From NCBI GenBank assembly GCA_019638355.1, contig JAHBTY010000001.1, positions 310,001-374,000 of the forward strand: a DNA stretch of 64,000 nucleotides, written 5' to 3'. Shown here one piece after another: positions 26,906 through 36,972 of the stretch (positions are counted from its first letter, which is position 1; each line of letters starts with the position of its first letter). The DNA comes from Cyclobacteriaceae bacterium. GTDB taxonomy: Bacteria > Bacteroidota > Bacteroidia > Cytophagales > Cyclobacteriaceae. Both the position numbers and the translations under genes were made by a program. Under the pieces are notes generated by a model. The model had not been told where the DNA came from. It searched no databases and was given only the letters and a program-made list of their open reading frames with translations.

Positions 26906-26913
26906 TATTTTTG
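26906..26913 (+). promoter_or_regulatory. -7 box ahead of fumC
   Basis: TATTTTTG matches TAnnTTTG exactly and lies 27 bases ahead of ATG 26940. No TTG is found 17-23 bases upstream, so only the -7 element is supported. Confidence 0.35.
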
Positions 26914-26939
26914 CTTACGGAATAAATAACTACATAAAT

Positions 26940-28325
26940 ATGAGCTACCGCATAGAAAAAGACACGATGGGCGAAGTACAAGTGCCAGCCGATAAATACT
27001 GGGGCGCACAAACCGAACGCTCGCGCAACAATTTTAAAATCGGGCCCGAAGCCAGCATGCCCAAAGAAATTATCTATGCCTTTGGCTATCTGAAAAAAGC
27101 TGCCGCTATTACCAACTTCGAGTTGGGTGTGTTGTCTGCCGAAAAGAAAGATCTGATCGCTACAGTGTGCGATGAGATTATTGCCGGTAAGTTAGACGAC
27201 CAGTTTCCGTTGGTCATCTGGCAAACCGGATCGGGCACACAAAGCAACATGAATACAAACGAAGTAATTGCTTACCGCGCTCATGTACTAAGCGGTGGCA
27301 AACTTACCGATGAAAAAAAAGTATTACACCCCAACGATGATGTAAACAAATCGCAAAGCAGCAACGACACATTTCCTACTGCCATGCACATTGCTTCTTA
27401 CAAGCAAGTAGTAGAAATTACCCTTCCGGGGATGAAGAAGCTACGCGATACGCTGGCCAAAAAATCGGCCGAGTACAAAAATATTGTGAAGACCGGGCGC
27501 ACCCATTTTATGGATGCAACACCTCTAACATTAGGCCAAGAGTTTGGTGGTTATGTGCAACAGATCGATAACAGTATAAAAGCCATTAACAATGCATTAG
27601 AAGCCGTAAAAGAGTTGGCCTTAGGCGGAACAGCCGTAGGTACCGGATTGAATACACCAAAAGGATACGATGTACTGGTTGCCCAACACATTGCTACGTT
27701 AACTGGCTATCCGTTTGTAACTGCACCCAACAAGTTTGAAGCCCTGGCCGCACACGATGCTATGGTAGAACTAAGCGGTGCGTTGAAGCGTGCTGCGGTT
27801 GCACTAATGAAAATCGGTAACGACATCCGCATGTTAAGTTCCGGCCCACGTTCCGGCATTGGCGAAATTATTATTCCCGATAACGAACCGGGCTCCTCTA
27901 TAATGCCGGGCAAAGTAAACCCCACTCAACCTGAAGCATTAACCATGGTTTGTGCACAGGTAATGGGAAATGATGTTGCCGTATCAGTGGGTGGGTCAAA
28001 TGGTCACTTCGAGTTGAACGTGTTTAAGCCGGTGATTGCCGCCAATGTATTACAATCAGCACGTTTACTTGGCGATGCCTGTGTTTCATTCAACGATAAG
28101 TGTGCGGTAGGTATTGAACCCAATCTTTCCATCATTAAACAACACATGGAAAACTCGTTGATGCTGGTAACATCCCTTAACTCACACATTGGGTACGATA
28201 ACGCAGCTAAAATTGCCAAGAAGGCACACAAGGAAAACAAAACGTTGCGCGAAGCAGCTATTGAATTAGGATTGGTTACGAGCGAGCAGTTTGATCAGTG
28301 GGTAAGGCCGGAGAAGATGGTGTAA
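26940..28325 (+). CDS. fumC: Class II fumarate hydratase
   Basis: This 461-residue cytoplasmic lyase interconverts fumarate and malate in the citric acid cycle. The fumarase/aspartase superfamily signature [15 protein letters not shown] is around residue 320, with its catalytic Ser. The early segments [16 protein letters not shown] and [17 protein letters not shown] are complete. Class II tetramers need no iron-sulfur cluster. It stands alone, with a separate inverted repeat behind it. Confidence 0.96.
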   Translation: MSYRIEKDTMGEVQVPADKYWGAQTERSRNNFKIGPEASMPKEIIYAFGYLKKAAAITNFELGVLSAEKKDLIATVCDEIIAGKLDDQFPLVIWQTGSGTQSNMNTNEVIAYRAHVLSGGKLTDEKKVLHPNDDVNKSQSSNDTFPTAMHIASYKQVVEITLPGMKKLRDTLAKKSAEYKNIVKTGRTHFMDATPLTLGQEFGGYVQQIDNSIKAINNALEAVKELALGGTAVGTGLNTPKGYDVLVAQHIATLTGYPFVTAPNKFEALAAHDAMVELSGALKRAAVALMKIGNDIRMLSSGPRSGIGEIIIPDNEPGSSIMPGKVNPTQPEALTMVCAQVMGNDVAVSVGGSNGHFELNVFKPVIAANVLQSARLLGDACVSFNDKCAVGIEPNLSIIKQHMENSLMLVTSLNSHIGYDNAAKIAKKAHKENKTLREAAIELGLVTSEQFDQWVRPEKMV

Positions 28326-28336
28326 GAACATTTTTA

Positions 28337-28377
28337 AACCATACTTTAAATTTGCACGACATATTTAAAGTATGGTT
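28337..28377. repeat. 15-bp inverted repeat behind fumC
   Basis: Arms 28337-28351 and 28363-28377 (AACCATACTTTAAAT and its complement) are perfect over 15 bp with an 11-base loop. The arms are AT-rich and no long T-run follows, so it may be a weak fumC terminator, an RNA-protecting hairpin, or an operator for the next gene. Confidence 0.5.
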
Positions 28378-28512
28378 AACGAACTGCACTCAGTCCCCGA
28401 CAAACTGTTGATTCAACCGACCACCAACGTGCACAAAAGCCAATCACATCACCATTTCCAAATTATTTTCTTACTTTTAACCTCAGATTAAACCAACACA
28501 ACCAAAATCAAA

Positions 28513-29145
28513 ATGAAAACTAAAGTTGCACTACTTTGCCTGGCGCTGATTTTTTCCGGCATGCAAGTTTTCGCCCAACTCTCTAAAGCAGAGAAGAAGG
28601 AATGGAAAAAGAAAGCCAAAGAATACGCCAAGAACCCATCAAACCTAAAAACATTTACCGAAGCCAAGCAGACTGCTGATAACGACAATGCCTCGTTAAA
28701 AGGTCAGGTAAGTACCCTCAACAACCAGATCAGCCAGAAGAACACTCGTATTGCCGAGTTGGAAGATCAACTTTCGCGTATGCGTGGCGATTTAACTTCG
28801 GCCAAAGCTGAATTGGAACAATTAAAAGCTTCACCGCCCGCTAACTCCATGGACTTCTCGAAAGGTGTGGTTTTTAAAGTGCAGATTGGAGCCTTTAAAA
28901 ACAAAGACCTGAGCAAGTACTTTGAAAACAACCCCAACTTTGGTGGCGAAGCAACTGATAAGGGCGAACAAAAGTTTACCATCGGTATCTTTCGCGATTA
29001 TTGGGAAGCTGATAAATTCAAAAAATACATGCGCGAAATGGGTGTAAAAGATGCCTGGATTGTTCCGTACAAAGACGGCCAGCGCGTTGAAATTAAAGAT
29101 GTATTGGAAGGCGTAGTAGCCGAAAAAGAAGCTGCCGGCAAGTAA
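28513..29145 (+). CDS. Secreted SPOR-domain protein with coiled coil
   Basis: This 210-residue protein has a signal peptide (MKTKVALLCLALIFSGMQVFAQ) and a lysine-rich linker. A coiled coil spans about residues 55-105 (SLKGQVSTLNNQISQKNTRI...), and a C-terminal SPOR-like domain contains VVFKVQIGAFKNKDL and KFTIGIFRDYWEADKFKK. SPOR domains bind denuded glycan of septal peptidoglycan, so a periplasmic wall-associated role is likely. A rho-independent terminator follows it. Confidence 0.8.
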   Translation: MKTKVALLCLALIFSGMQVFAQLSKAEKKEWKKKAKEYAKNPSNLKTFTEAKQTADNDNASLKGQVSTLNNQISQKNTRIAELEDQLSRMRGDLTSAKAELEQLKASPPANSMDFSKGVVFKVQIGAFKNKDLSKYFENNPNFGGEATDKGEQKFTIGIFRDYWEADKFKKYMREMGVKDAWIVPYKDGQRVEIKDVLEGVVAEKEAAGK

Positions 29146-29163
29146 TCGGTATGTTTCTTGCAG

Positions 29164-29193
29164 AAAGGCCTCGCGTTGCGGGGCCTTTTTTAT
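29164..29193 (+). terminator. Rho-independent terminator behind the SPOR gene
   Basis: An 11-bp stem (29164-29174 with 29178-29188, one G-U pair) and a 3-base loop are followed by a T-run. It lies 19 bases after the stop codon at 29145 and before the -7-like TATTTTTG at 29213-29220, so the next gene has its own promoter. Confidence 0.85.
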
Positions 29194-29224
29194 TTAACCC
29201 CGATTCTATTCTTATTTTTGCCCG

Positions 29225-30004
29225 ATGTTGAAACTGGTGAGCTGTTTTTTTCTGAGTTTAATTTCCTGTGTAGCTACCGCTCAGATTCGCCTCGATAAAC
29301 TTGTAATACAGCGTGGCCAACAATTTCGGATTGAAGGATCTGATATTTTGGTTGTGGATACATTAGTGATGGCCGACTCAGCGCGCATTATTCTCAATAG
29401 TGCCAAATCCGAGAACTATCTGCATGCCCGCATTGCGCGTATCGGAAATGGTTGTTTAATAGATGGTAGAGGTAAGCGAGGCGAAGATGGAAAGGCTGGT
29501 GTTTCCGGAGCGGACCAACCAACCCCTTGCAGGCAGGCCAACCCCGGACAAGACGGGGAATACGGACAAGATGGTTTAAATGCAACCAACTTATTTATTT
29601 ATTCCGATGAACTTATTATTGAAGGCTCACTTACCATTAACTTAAACGGAGGTAATGGTGGAAAAGGTGGTGATGGCGGAAATGGCGGTGGAGGTGGTCC
29701 GGGAACAAGGGTATGCCCTGGCGGTGATGGCGGCCAGGGTGGAAGTGGTATGCGGGGTGGCAACGGAGGCCATGGTGGTAACCTTACGATAAATTGCAAA
29801 AGATGTCCACCGATACAAGTATGGCTAAATAGTAAGATACACATCAAAAACTATGGTGGAGTTGGTGGCGAAGGTGGAAAAGCAGGGCGAGGCGGATTAG
29901 CCGGCCTGGGCACCATGCGCGATGGCAAAAATGGGCTGCGTGGTGCCCTTGGCGAAGAAGGCCAATCGGGTAAAACAGGTATAACAACCTTTAACCAAAA
30001 CTAA
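29225..30004 (+). CDS. Secreted glycine-rich, collagen-like protein
   Basis: This 259-residue protein has the signal peptide MLKLVSCFFLSLISCVATAQ and a beta-rich part (residues 21-80). It then has several Gly-rich stretches: GRGKRGEDGKAG (81-92), a dense GG-N-GG-K block (141-185) and a Gly/Glu/Lys tail (211-251). Five cysteines (77, 102, 164, 191, 194) could form disulfides. The low-complexity glycine runs suggest a surface or matrix protein. A short TATTTTTG box at 29213-29220 lies 4 bases ahead of the start. Its stop overlaps the recJ start by one base (TAATG). Confidence 0.7.
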   Translation: MLKLVSCFFLSLISCVATAQIRLDKLVIQRGQQFRIEGSDILVVDTLVMADSARIILNSAKSENYLHARIARIGNGCLIDGRGKRGEDGKAGVSGADQPTPCRQANPGQDGEYGQDGLNATNLFIYSDELIIEGSLTINLNGGNGGKGGDGGNGGGGGPGTRVCPGGDGGQGGSGMRGGNGGHGGNLTINCKRCPPIQVWLNSKIHIKNYGGVGGEGGKAGRGGLAGLGTMRDGKNGLRGALGEEGQSGKTGITTFNQN

Positions 30005-31704
30005 TGGAAAAGCGTTGGCAATATAAATCCACACCTTCCCCGCCCGAGCTGGAGGCACTTACCAAAGCCATTAACGTAAATCCTTATCTCGCTACCGTTT
30101 TGTGGCAACGCGGCATTCGCGATTTTGATACTGCTAAAAATTTCTTCAGGCCTTCCTTAGAGCATTTGCACGATCCGTTTCTGCTTACCGACATGCCCCA
30201 GGCAGTGGAGCGTTTAAAACAAGCTATCGATCGGCAGGAAAAAATTTTGATCTATGGCGATTACGATGTGGATGGAACTACCGCAGTTGCCTTAGTATAT
30301 AGCTACCTTAAAAGCTTTTATCCGCATTGCGATTTTTATATACCCGATCGGTATGCCGAGGGTTATGGTGTTTCTGAAGCCGGCATTATATGGGCCGAAG
30401 AAAACAATTTCAGTTTAATCATTGCGCTTGATCTGGGTATCAAAGCCTCGGACATGGTAACATTGGCGCGCCACAAAGGCATCGACTTTATAATTTGCGA
30501 TCATCACTTGCCAGGTGGCGAAATTCCAAATGCCGTTGCCGTGCTTGATCCTAAACGCGAAGATTGTACTTACCCCTTCAAAGAATTAAGTGGCTGCGGA
30601 CTTGGGTTTAAATTAGTGCAGGCGTATTGTGCGCGTTATGGAAACCCGCAAGATGCCTATCAATACCTTGATCTGGTTGTAGTAAGCATTGCTTCCGATA
30701 TAGTGCCCATCAATGGTGAGAACAGAGTATTGGCGCACTTCGGATTGCAAAAACTTAATCAATCTCCACGTCCGGGCCTTCAGGCACTAAAAGATATTGC
30801 CGCCATTAAAACCGATCTGGATGTATCCGGAATTGTGTTTACACTTGGGCCACGCATAAATGCAGCCGGGCGCGTGGCACATGCGCGGGCAGCCGTAGAG
30901 TTGTTAATTTGCACCACCCTGCAAGAAGCAAATGAACTTGCCGAGAAAGTGAATCTTAAAAATGACTTGCGCAGGGAATTCGATCTGAGCATTACAGAAG
31001 AAGCAATTGCCATGATCGAATCCAACGAACAGTTGCGCAATGCCAAATCAACTGTATTGTTTAAAGAAACCTGGCACAAAGGTGTAATCGGAATTGTGGC
31101 TGCCCGTTGTGTTGAGAAATTTTATCGGCCCACCATTATCTTAACCGAATCGAACGATAAAATAACCGGCTCCGCCCGCAGCGTTCAAAACTTTGATTTA
31201 TACAAGGCTATTCATGCCTGTAGCGACTTGCTTGAGAAATTTGGAGGCCATAAATACGCAGCTGGTCTTACATTAGATAAATCAAACCTGGCAGCTTTTG
31301 TACAACGCTTTGAAGAAGTAGTAGCACAAAATCTTACCGAAGAAATGCTTACCCCTATTGTTGAAATAGATGTACCGGTTCAATTCGATGCCTTAAATGG
31401 TAAGTTCAATAATGTACTGAAACAAATGGCTCCCTTTGGACCGGAAAATCATAAACCGGTTTTTGAAGCTACGGGTGTATTTGTACAAAATGCGCTTAGC
31501 AGCTTTAAAGATCGGCACGTTCGCTTTTTGGCGGGGCAGGCAGGCAACGAATCGGTGTTTAGTGCGGTGGCCTTCGATGCCATGCAACACTACGAGGCAC
31601 TTGCTGCGGGGCTCACTTTCCGAATGGCATTTACCCTGGAAGAAAACACATACAATGGAATTACCTCGATGCAACTGCGGATCAAAGACCTTAAATTTGA
31701 TTAA
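30004..31704 (+). CDS. recJ: Single-stranded-DNA-specific exonuclease RecJ
   Basis: This 566-residue 5'-3' exonuclease acts in recombination and mismatch repair. The DHH motifs are [15 protein letters not shown] (residues 83-97) and [13 protein letters not shown] (from residue 163), and the DHHA1 motif [11 protein letters not shown] lies near residue 415. The C-terminal OB-like domain completes the usual length. It starts at the last base of the glycine-rich gene's stop codon and ends 2 bases before lptB, so three very different genes share a transcript. Confidence 0.95.
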   Translation: MEKRWQYKSTPSPPELEALTKAINVNPYLATVLWQRGIRDFDTAKNFFRPSLEHLHDPFLLTDMPQAVERLKQAIDRQEKILIYGDYDVDGTTAVALVYSYLKSFYPHCDFYIPDRYAEGYGVSEAGIIWAEENNFSLIIALDLGIKASDMVTLARHKGIDFIICDHHLPGGEIPNAVAVLDPKREDCTYPFKELSGCGLGFKLVQAYCARYGNPQDAYQYLDLVVVSIASDIVPINGENRVLAHFGLQKLNQSPRPGLQALKDIAAIKTDLDVSGIVFTLGPRINAAGRVAHARAAVELLICTTLQEANELAEKVNLKNDLRREFDLSITEEAIAMIESNEQLRNAKSTVLFKETWHKGVIGIVAARCVEKFYRPTIILTESNDKITGSARSVQNFDLYKAIHACSDLLEKFGGHKYAAGLTLDKSNLAAFVQRFEEVVAQNLTEEMLTPIVEIDVPVQFDALNGKFNNVLKQMAPFGPENHKPVFEATGVFVQNALSSFKDRHVRFLAGQAGNESVFSAVAFDAMQHYEALAAGLTFRMAFTLEENTYNGITSMQLRIKDLKFD

Positions 31705-31706
31705 CC

Positions 31707-32450
31707 ATGATTTTGCGAGCCGATAACCTCATTAAGCGATACAAAAAAAGAACGGTTGTAAACAATGTTTCGGTGCAAGTAGAGCAAGGAGAAATTGTTG
31801 GCTTGCTGGGCCCAAATGGTGCCGGAAAAACAACCAGCTTTTACATGATTGTTGGCTTGATTAAACCGAATGAAGGAAAGATTTACCTGGATCAAAAAGA
31901 TATTACCGAGTTACCCATGTTTGAGCGTGCCAAGCTGGGTATTGGCTACCTGGCGCAGGAGGCTTCGGTGTTTCGCAAATTAACGGTTGAAGAAAATATT
32001 ATGGCCCCGCTTGAAATGCGCAGCATGTCGAAGGCCGACCGCAAAGAGAAAGTAGAAAAACTATTGGAAGAATTTAGCCTTACTCATGTACGCAAAAATA
32101 TGGGCATGGTGCTTTCCGGTGGCGAGCGAAGACGAACCGAAATAGCACGGGCACTGGCTGTTGACCCCAGCTTTGTTTTGCTGGATGAGCCTTTTGCCGG
32201 GGTAGATCCAATTGCTGTAGAGGAAATTCAGGGGATTGTAGCCCGATTAAAAAAGAAAAACATTGGCATTTTAATAACCGATCATAATGTGGACGAAACC
32301 CTTTCCATTACCGACCGCGCTTACCTGATGGTGGAGGGAAAACTGTTTAAAGCCGGCACAGCACAGGAGTTGGCCGATGACCCCCTGGTACGCAAAGTCT
32401 ATCTGGGCCAGAACTTTCAGCTTCGCAGGTCAAAAGTTGCCACCGAGTAG
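31707..32450 (+). CDS. lptB: LPS export ABC transporter ATPase
   Basis: This 247-residue ABC ATPase powers lipopolysaccharide extraction from the inner membrane. Walker A is [14 protein letters not shown] (residues 35-48). The signature is [15 protein letters not shown], and Walker B is [16 protein letters not shown]. The YMI helix after Walker A and the VDPIAV D-loop are characteristic of LptB. No lptFG or lptC genes are adjacent; these are often separate in Bacteroidota. Confidence 0.93.
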   Translation: MILRADNLIKRYKKRTVVNNVSVQVEQGEIVGLLGPNGAGKTTSFYMIVGLIKPNEGKIYLDQKDITELPMFERAKLGIGYLAQEASVFRKLTVEENIMAPLEMRSMSKADRKEKVEKLLEEFSLTHVRKNMGMVLSGGERRRTEIARALAVDPSFVLLDEPFAGVDPIAVEEIQGIVARLKKKNIGILITDHNVDETLSITDRAYLMVEGKLFKAGTAQELADDPLVRKVYLGQNFQLRRSKVATE

Positions 32451-32484
32451 GTTTTGGTAATCGTGTAAGCCTACTCTATTTTTA
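32445..32484 (+). promoter_or_regulatory. Overlapping hairpin and promoter between lptB and the GH3 gene
   Basis: TTG (32454-32456), 20 bases and TATTTTTA (32477-32484) match the Bacteroidota promoter pattern and put the transcript start within a few bases of ATG 32493. The same stretch has 7-bp inverted arms (32445-32451 with 32470-32476) followed by the T-rich box, so it could also serve as the lptB terminator. Either reading, or both, may hold. Confidence 0.4.
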
Positions 32485-32492
32485 CCCAGCCT

Positions 32493-34013
32493 ATGCAAAT
32501 CCTAAACTCCATACTCACGTGGGTAATGCGCAAACGCATACACCAGATTGAGTTGTTTAAAAAATACCCGCACGATGTGCAGGATGAAGTATTGAAAAAA
32601 TTACTCAACACCGCACGCTATACCGAGTTTGGTCAGAAATATGCTTTTGATGAATTAGTTGACTACGAAGATTACAAGCGCAGGGTGCCCGTGCATACCT
32701 ACGAGCAATTGTTCCCTTACATCGATCGGTTAATGAGAGGCGAACAAAATGTTTTGTGGCCATCGGAAGTAAAGTGGTTTGCCAAATCGAGCGGTACCAC
32801 CAATGCGCGCAGCAAATTTATTCCTGTTACAAACGAGGCATTGGATGAATGCCACTTCAAAGGCGGAAAGGATTTATTATCCATTTATGTAAACAATTAC
32901 CCCGACACCAAAATGTTTTCGGGCAAGAGCCTGGCAGTAGGTGGTAGTTCGCAAGTAAATGAATTTGAGCCAACGGCTTCTTCGCACTATGGTGATGTAT
33001 CGGCTGTAATTATGCAAAACCTCCCCCCTTGGGCCCAGTTCATTCGTACCCCAAGTTTGGAAGTTGCCTTAATGCCCAACTGGGAAGAAAAAATTGAACG
33101 CCTTGCACGCGAAACCATTGATGTTAATGTAACCAACATAGCCGGTGTGCCCACCTGGACGGTGTTATTATTGCAATACATCCTCAACAAAGAGAACAAA
33201 AGTTCAATCCTGGAAGTGTGGCCTAACCTGGAAGTTTTCTTTCATGGGGCGGTTGCGTTTAAACCGTATCGTAATCTTTTCCGCTCGCTAATACCCAGCG
33301 ATAGTATGAAGTATTGGGAAACCTATAACGCAAGCGAAGGTTTTTTCGGAATTCAGGATCAAACTAACTCTGAAGATCTATTGCTAATGCTGGATTATGG
33401 AGTGTATTATGAATTTATTCCGGTAGAAGAACTGGATAAAGAATACCCGGAGGCCATTTCGCTTGCAGAGGTTGAATTAGGTAAAAACTACGCCATGCTT
33501 ATTACAACAAATGCCGGGTTGTGGCGCTATAGCATTGGCGATACAGTTAAGTTTACATCTATTTCTCCCTACCGCATTCGCATCTCAGGGCGTACCAAGC
33601 ATTTTATAAATGCATTTGGTGAAGAAGTAATAATTGAAAATGCTGAAACTGCCGTTACGGTGGCGTGTGAGCAAACAGGTGCTGTTATTGATAACTTTAC
33701 GGCCGCGCCCATATACTTACAAAAATCCAAGCGGGGCGGACACGAATGGATTATAGAGTTTATTACCCAGCCCCGCGATATGAAAGAGTTTATTACCCTG
33801 CTGGACGAAACGCTGCGCAAGGTAAATTCCGATTACGATGCCAAACGAACCCATGATATTGCATTGGTAGCGCCCACCGTACACCCGGTGGCTGAAGGAA
33901 CTTTTTATAACTGGATGAAAAAACGGGGTAAGCTGGGTGGCCAGAATAAGGTACCCCGCCTCAGCAACTCCCGCGAATATGTAGATGATATATTGGCCAT
34001 GGTGGCTGAGTAA
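32493..34013 (+). CDS. GH3-family acyl-adenylating protein
   Basis: This 506-residue protein belongs to the GH3 (auxin-responsive promoter) family of the ANL adenylating superfamily. The phosphate-binding loop is SSGTTNARSK (residues 99-108). Later motifs YNASEGFFGIQ and LWRYSIGDTVKF, and the hinge segment RISGRTKHFINAFGEE, are complete. Plant members conjugate amino acids to acyl acids; bacterial members have unassigned substrates. There is no signal peptide. It appears monocistronic and almost leaderless. Confidence 0.9.
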   Translation: MQILNSILTWVMRKRIHQIELFKKYPHDVQDEVLKKLLNTARYTEFGQKYAFDELVDYEDYKRRVPVHTYEQLFPYIDRLMRGEQNVLWPSEVKWFAKSSGTTNARSKFIPVTNEALDECHFKGGKDLLSIYVNNYPDTKMFSGKSLAVGGSSQVNEFEPTASSHYGDVSAVIMQNLPPWAQFIRTPSLEVALMPNWEEKIERLARETIDVNVTNIAGVPTWTVLLLQYILNKENKSSILEVWPNLEVFFHGAVAFKPYRNLFRSLIPSDSMKYWETYNASEGFFGIQDQTNSEDLLLMLDYGVYYEFIPVEELDKEYPEAISLAEVELGKNYAMLITTNAGLWRYSIGDTVKFTSISPYRIRISGRTKHFINAFGEEVIIENAETAVTVACEQTGAVIDNFTAAPIYLQKSKRGGHEWIIEFITQPRDMKEFITLLDETLRKVNSDYDAKRTHDIALVAPTVHPVAEGTFYNWMKKRGKLGGQNKVPRLSNSREYVDDILAMVAE

Positions 34014-34120
34014 GTTGTTACAACCTTTGTTTGTTATTAGCTTAACCAAGCCATTCATCCCAAAACAGTTTTGAGTAATCCATAATTAAAGCAACTTCAA
34101 TTCATAATTTTTAAACGTTT

Positions 34121-36298
34121 ATGAAACTATTAAAGGCATTTGCGCTGGTACTGGTTGTGGTATTAGGCTACGGCCAAAGTAAAACACCGGTTGTGGCAAC
34201 CGACTTAATGAAAATCGCCACCACTAACCAAATTCAGATTTCGCCCGATGGTACCAAAGCAGTGTTGGTAGTAAATCGCAAAGCAGTAAAAAATGAAAAC
34301 GAATATTACTACACCCGCAATCTTTACCTGTTGGATCTGGTAAACAAAACCGAACCATTGCAATTAACCTTTGGCGATAAAAATGATCTTTCACCAACGT
34401 GGAGCCCCGATGGCAAACAAATATTGTTTGTGCGTGCCGATGGTGATCGCTCACAATTGTGGTTGTTGCCCTTGAGCGGAGGCGAAGCTCATGCAATAAC
34501 AAAAGCAGAATACGGTGCTAGCAATCCACAGTGGAGCCCCGATGGAAAAAAGATTTTGTATTCAGCCAGTATTCCGTTTTCAAAAATAGAAGGTAAAAGC
34601 CCGTGGCCATATGAGCGGCCTGGCCGCACGCAAGGCGATGAGCCAAACTTCAAAAACATGAAAGCCGATGAACGCAAAAGTGTAGCGAATAGTCCGGATG
34701 GTTCTTTAACGGAAGTGCGCGCATGGTTGGCCAAAAATACATTTGATAATAACCCACGGGTATTAGTACGTCAGGATTTACAAGGTGAGTTAAATCTCAA
34801 CCCCGAAGAAAGCTTTTCGCATCTCTTCATCAAAACACTTGGATCAGATGATAAAGATATTCAACTCACACAAGGCTTTCAGGATTTTCAATCGGCAAGC
34901 TGGTCGCCCGATGGCAAGAGTATTATTTGTTCTTCACGCGTTTATAAAATACATCCTGATCGCGAACAGGATAGTGATTTGTGGATTATTGATGTAGCTA
35001 CCAAAAACGCTAAGGAGTTTTTAACGTGGCCCGGCTATAGCATTTCAAATCCTACTTACTCGCCCGATGGTACACACGTTACTTTTTATGCAACAGCAAT
35101 TGATAATCGTCATGCCACACAAACTAACCTGGCGATTGTGCCTGCTGCCGGAGGTAAGCCGGTAATCTTAACAGCAGCACTGGATCGCGACATCGGCAGC
35201 CATATCTGGTCGGCCGATGGAAAAATCATTTATTTTTCATCGCAAACGGAAGGTGATATTCCGTTGTTCAGTATTCCGGCTAAAGGTGGAGCTATTACTA
35301 AAATCTTCGGCAACGATAATGGCGTAAACGATTTTGATGTGCGTGGCGATAAAGTAGTGTATGCCCTTACCGAAACTAAAAACCCGTGGGAAGTTTACCT
35401 CTATAACTTAAAAGACAAATCCAATCGTCAGCTTACACAACTCAACGAAGGTTGGGTTAAGAACCGCCTGATCAGTTCACCAAAAGAATATTGGTTCACG
35501 CGACCTGACGGAACAAAGATTCAATACTGGGTACAGGAACCAGCCAACAAAAAAGACGGACTCAAATATCCAACCATTCTCAATATTCACGGTGGGCCAT
35601 CGGCTATGTGGGGGCCGGGTATTTTCAGCATGTGGCACGAGTATCAACTGGAAAACAGTTGGGGTTATGGATTGGTGTATTGTAATCCGCGCGGTAGTGG
35701 TGGCTATGGCGATAAGTTTAAGAAAGGAAACTTTAAAGATTGGGGCACGGGCCCTGCCGGAGACATTCTTGCTTCATTGGATGAAGCCATGAAACAACAT
35801 GCATGGATTGATAAAGATCAGTTGTTTGTAGAAGGCGGAAGTTATGCCGGTTATATGGTTGCCTGGATTGTGAGCCATGATAATCGTTTTAAAGCTGCCA
35901 ACGCGCAACGCGGTGTTTATGAACTTACCACTTTTATGGGTGAAGGCAATGCCTGGCGATTGGTGCCTACCAATTTTGGTGGCTGGCCTTGGGACAAAGA
36001 AACAAAAGCAGTACTGGATTTTGAATCACCACTTACTTACGTGGATAAAATAAACACTCCGCTATTGATTATCCATGGCGATCAGGATTTACGCACCGGT
36101 GTAATTCAATCTGAAATGTTGTATAAGAGTTTAAAGATTCTGAATAAACCGGTAGAATACATTCGCTACCCACGCGAAGGCCATGAACTTACACGCAGCG
36201 GCAATCCGGGAAGAATGATGGATCATATGTTGCGCGTAATTGAATTCTTTGAACGCTATGCGAAACATCCGGAGCCTGCACCGGCTACGGTGAAGTAA
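34121..36298 (+). CDS. Secreted S9-family prolyl oligopeptidase-like peptidase
   Basis: This 725-residue protein has a signal peptide (MKLLKAFALVLVVVLGYGQ). A WD40-like beta-propeller with TolB-type blades carries SPDGTK and SPDGKQ repeats (residues 30-430), and an alpha/beta hydrolase domain follows. The triad is Ser574 (GGSYAGYM), Asp656 (IHGDQDLR) and His688 (REGHEL). It probably trims peptides in the periplasm or outside the cell. A perfect 16-bp hairpin follows. Confidence 0.93.
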   Translation: MKLLKAFALVLVVVLGYGQSKTPVVATDLMKIATTNQIQISPDGTKAVLVVNRKAVKNENEYYYTRNLYLLDLVNKTEPLQLTFGDKNDLSPTWSPDGKQILFVRADGDRSQLWLLPLSGGEAHAITKAEYGASNPQWSPDGKKILYSASIPFSKIEGKSPWPYERPGRTQGDEPNFKNMKADERKSVANSPDGSLTEVRAWLAKNTFDNNPRVLVRQDLQGELNLNPEESFSHLFIKTLGSDDKDIQLTQGFQDFQSASWSPDGKSIICSSRVYKIHPDREQDSDLWIIDVATKNAKEFLTWPGYSISNPTYSPDGTHVTFYATAIDNRHATQTNLAIVPAAGGKPVILTAALDRDIGSHIWSADGKIIYFSSQTEGDIPLFSIPAKGGAITKIFGNDNGVNDFDVRGDKVVYALTETKNPWEVYLYNLKDKSNRQLTQLNEGWVKNRLISSPKEYWFTRPDGTKIQYWVQEPANKKDGLKYPTILNIHGGPSAMWGPGIFSMWHEYQLENSWGYGLVYCNPRGSGGYGDKFKKGNFKDWGTGPAGDILASLDEAMKQHAWIDKDQLFVEGGSYAGYMVAWIVSHDNRFKAANAQRGVYELTTFMGEGNAWRLVPTNFGGWPWDKETKAVLDFESPLTYVDKINTPLLIIHGDQDLRTGVIQSEMLYKSLKILNKPVEYIRYPREGHELTRSGNPGRMMDHMLRVIEFFERYAKHPEPAPATVK

Positions 36299-36305
36299 CT
36301 TTCAG

Positions 36306-36346
36306 GCCACAGATTCACAGATTGATTTACTCTGTGAATCTGTGGC
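36306..36346 (+). terminator. 16-bp hairpin behind the S9 peptidase gene
   Basis: Perfect 16-bp arms (36306-36321 and 36331-36346, GCCACAGATTCACAGA and complement) enclose a 9-base loop, 8 bases after the stop codon. A loose T-rich stretch follows (GATTTTATT). It may be a terminator or a copy of a dispersed repeat. Confidence 0.6.
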
Positions 36347-36424
36347 GCTGATTTTATTCAATCTAACCTTGATTGTTCTGGCAGATGTTAGTAACATGTA
36401 CCCGATTTTAAAATTCTACCTGTT

Positions 36425-36739
36425 ATGAAAATAGAAGTTAACACCGACCGGCACATTGAAGGCAGCGAAAGACTGATTGCTTATTGTACAGAAACGCTTG
36501 AGGCGGAGTTCGATCGGTTCAGCGATTACATTACGCGCATGGATGTACACTTTAGCGATGAAAACGGAGCCAAAGGTGGCGATGATGATAAGCGCTGTCT
36601 TATTGAAGCTAAGTTGAAAGGGTTAAGCCCCGTAACCACCACCAACCACGCCTCTAACCTGGACGATGCCTTTAGTGGTGCTATTGATAAAATGTCTTCC
36701 GTGCTGGACTCAACATTATCTAAACTACGCGGCCATTAA
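36425..36739 (+). CDS. Ribosome hibernation/translation-inhibition factor (HPF/RaiA-like)
   Basis: This 104-residue protein has the single HPF/RaiA fold: a beta-strand start MKIEVNTDRHIEG, helix LIAYCTETLEAEFDRF, the strand DVHFSDENG, and a final long helix with HASNLDDAFSGAIDKMSSVLDSTLSKL. Members bind the 30S decoding region when growth stops. The insertion ENGAKGGDDDKRC in the beta-hairpin is typical of the Bacteroidota short form. A terminator follows. Confidence 0.85.
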   Translation: MKIEVNTDRHIEGSERLIAYCTETLEAEFDRFSDYITRMDVHFSDENGAKGGDDDKRCLIEAKLKGLSPVTTTNHASNLDDAFSGAIDKMSSVLDSTLSKLRGH

Positions 36740-36745
36740 TTATTC

Positions 36746-36797
36746 AAGCCACAGTTTTATGCAGACCTGAATCATCTGCGCAAGTTGTGGCTTTTAT
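36746..36797 (+). terminator. Terminator of the HPF gene
   Basis: Arms AAGCCACA (36746-36753) and TGTGGCTT (36786-36793) enclose a nested GCAGA/TCTGC stem, and a T-rich tail follows. It starts 7 bases after the stop codon. Confidence 0.7.
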
Positions 36798-36972
36798 TTA
36801 TCATCCAGCGCGTGTTGTTAATTTTTTGTGTATGATTTCAATAGAACTTGTACACAACGAAAGACTTTGAAAAGATAGCAAAATATAGTGCTTAAAACTT
36901 ACGCTGCATAACCAGTTGTAAGTTCCCTATTTCATGAGCCACTTACAAAAAGGAATAAGCCGCGGTACCCAT

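Noticed and set aside
29599-29847. Proline-rich antisense frame in the glycine-rich gene
   Set aside because: Runs of Gly codons give runs of Pro on the opposite strand; no signal, motif or start context supports a gene.
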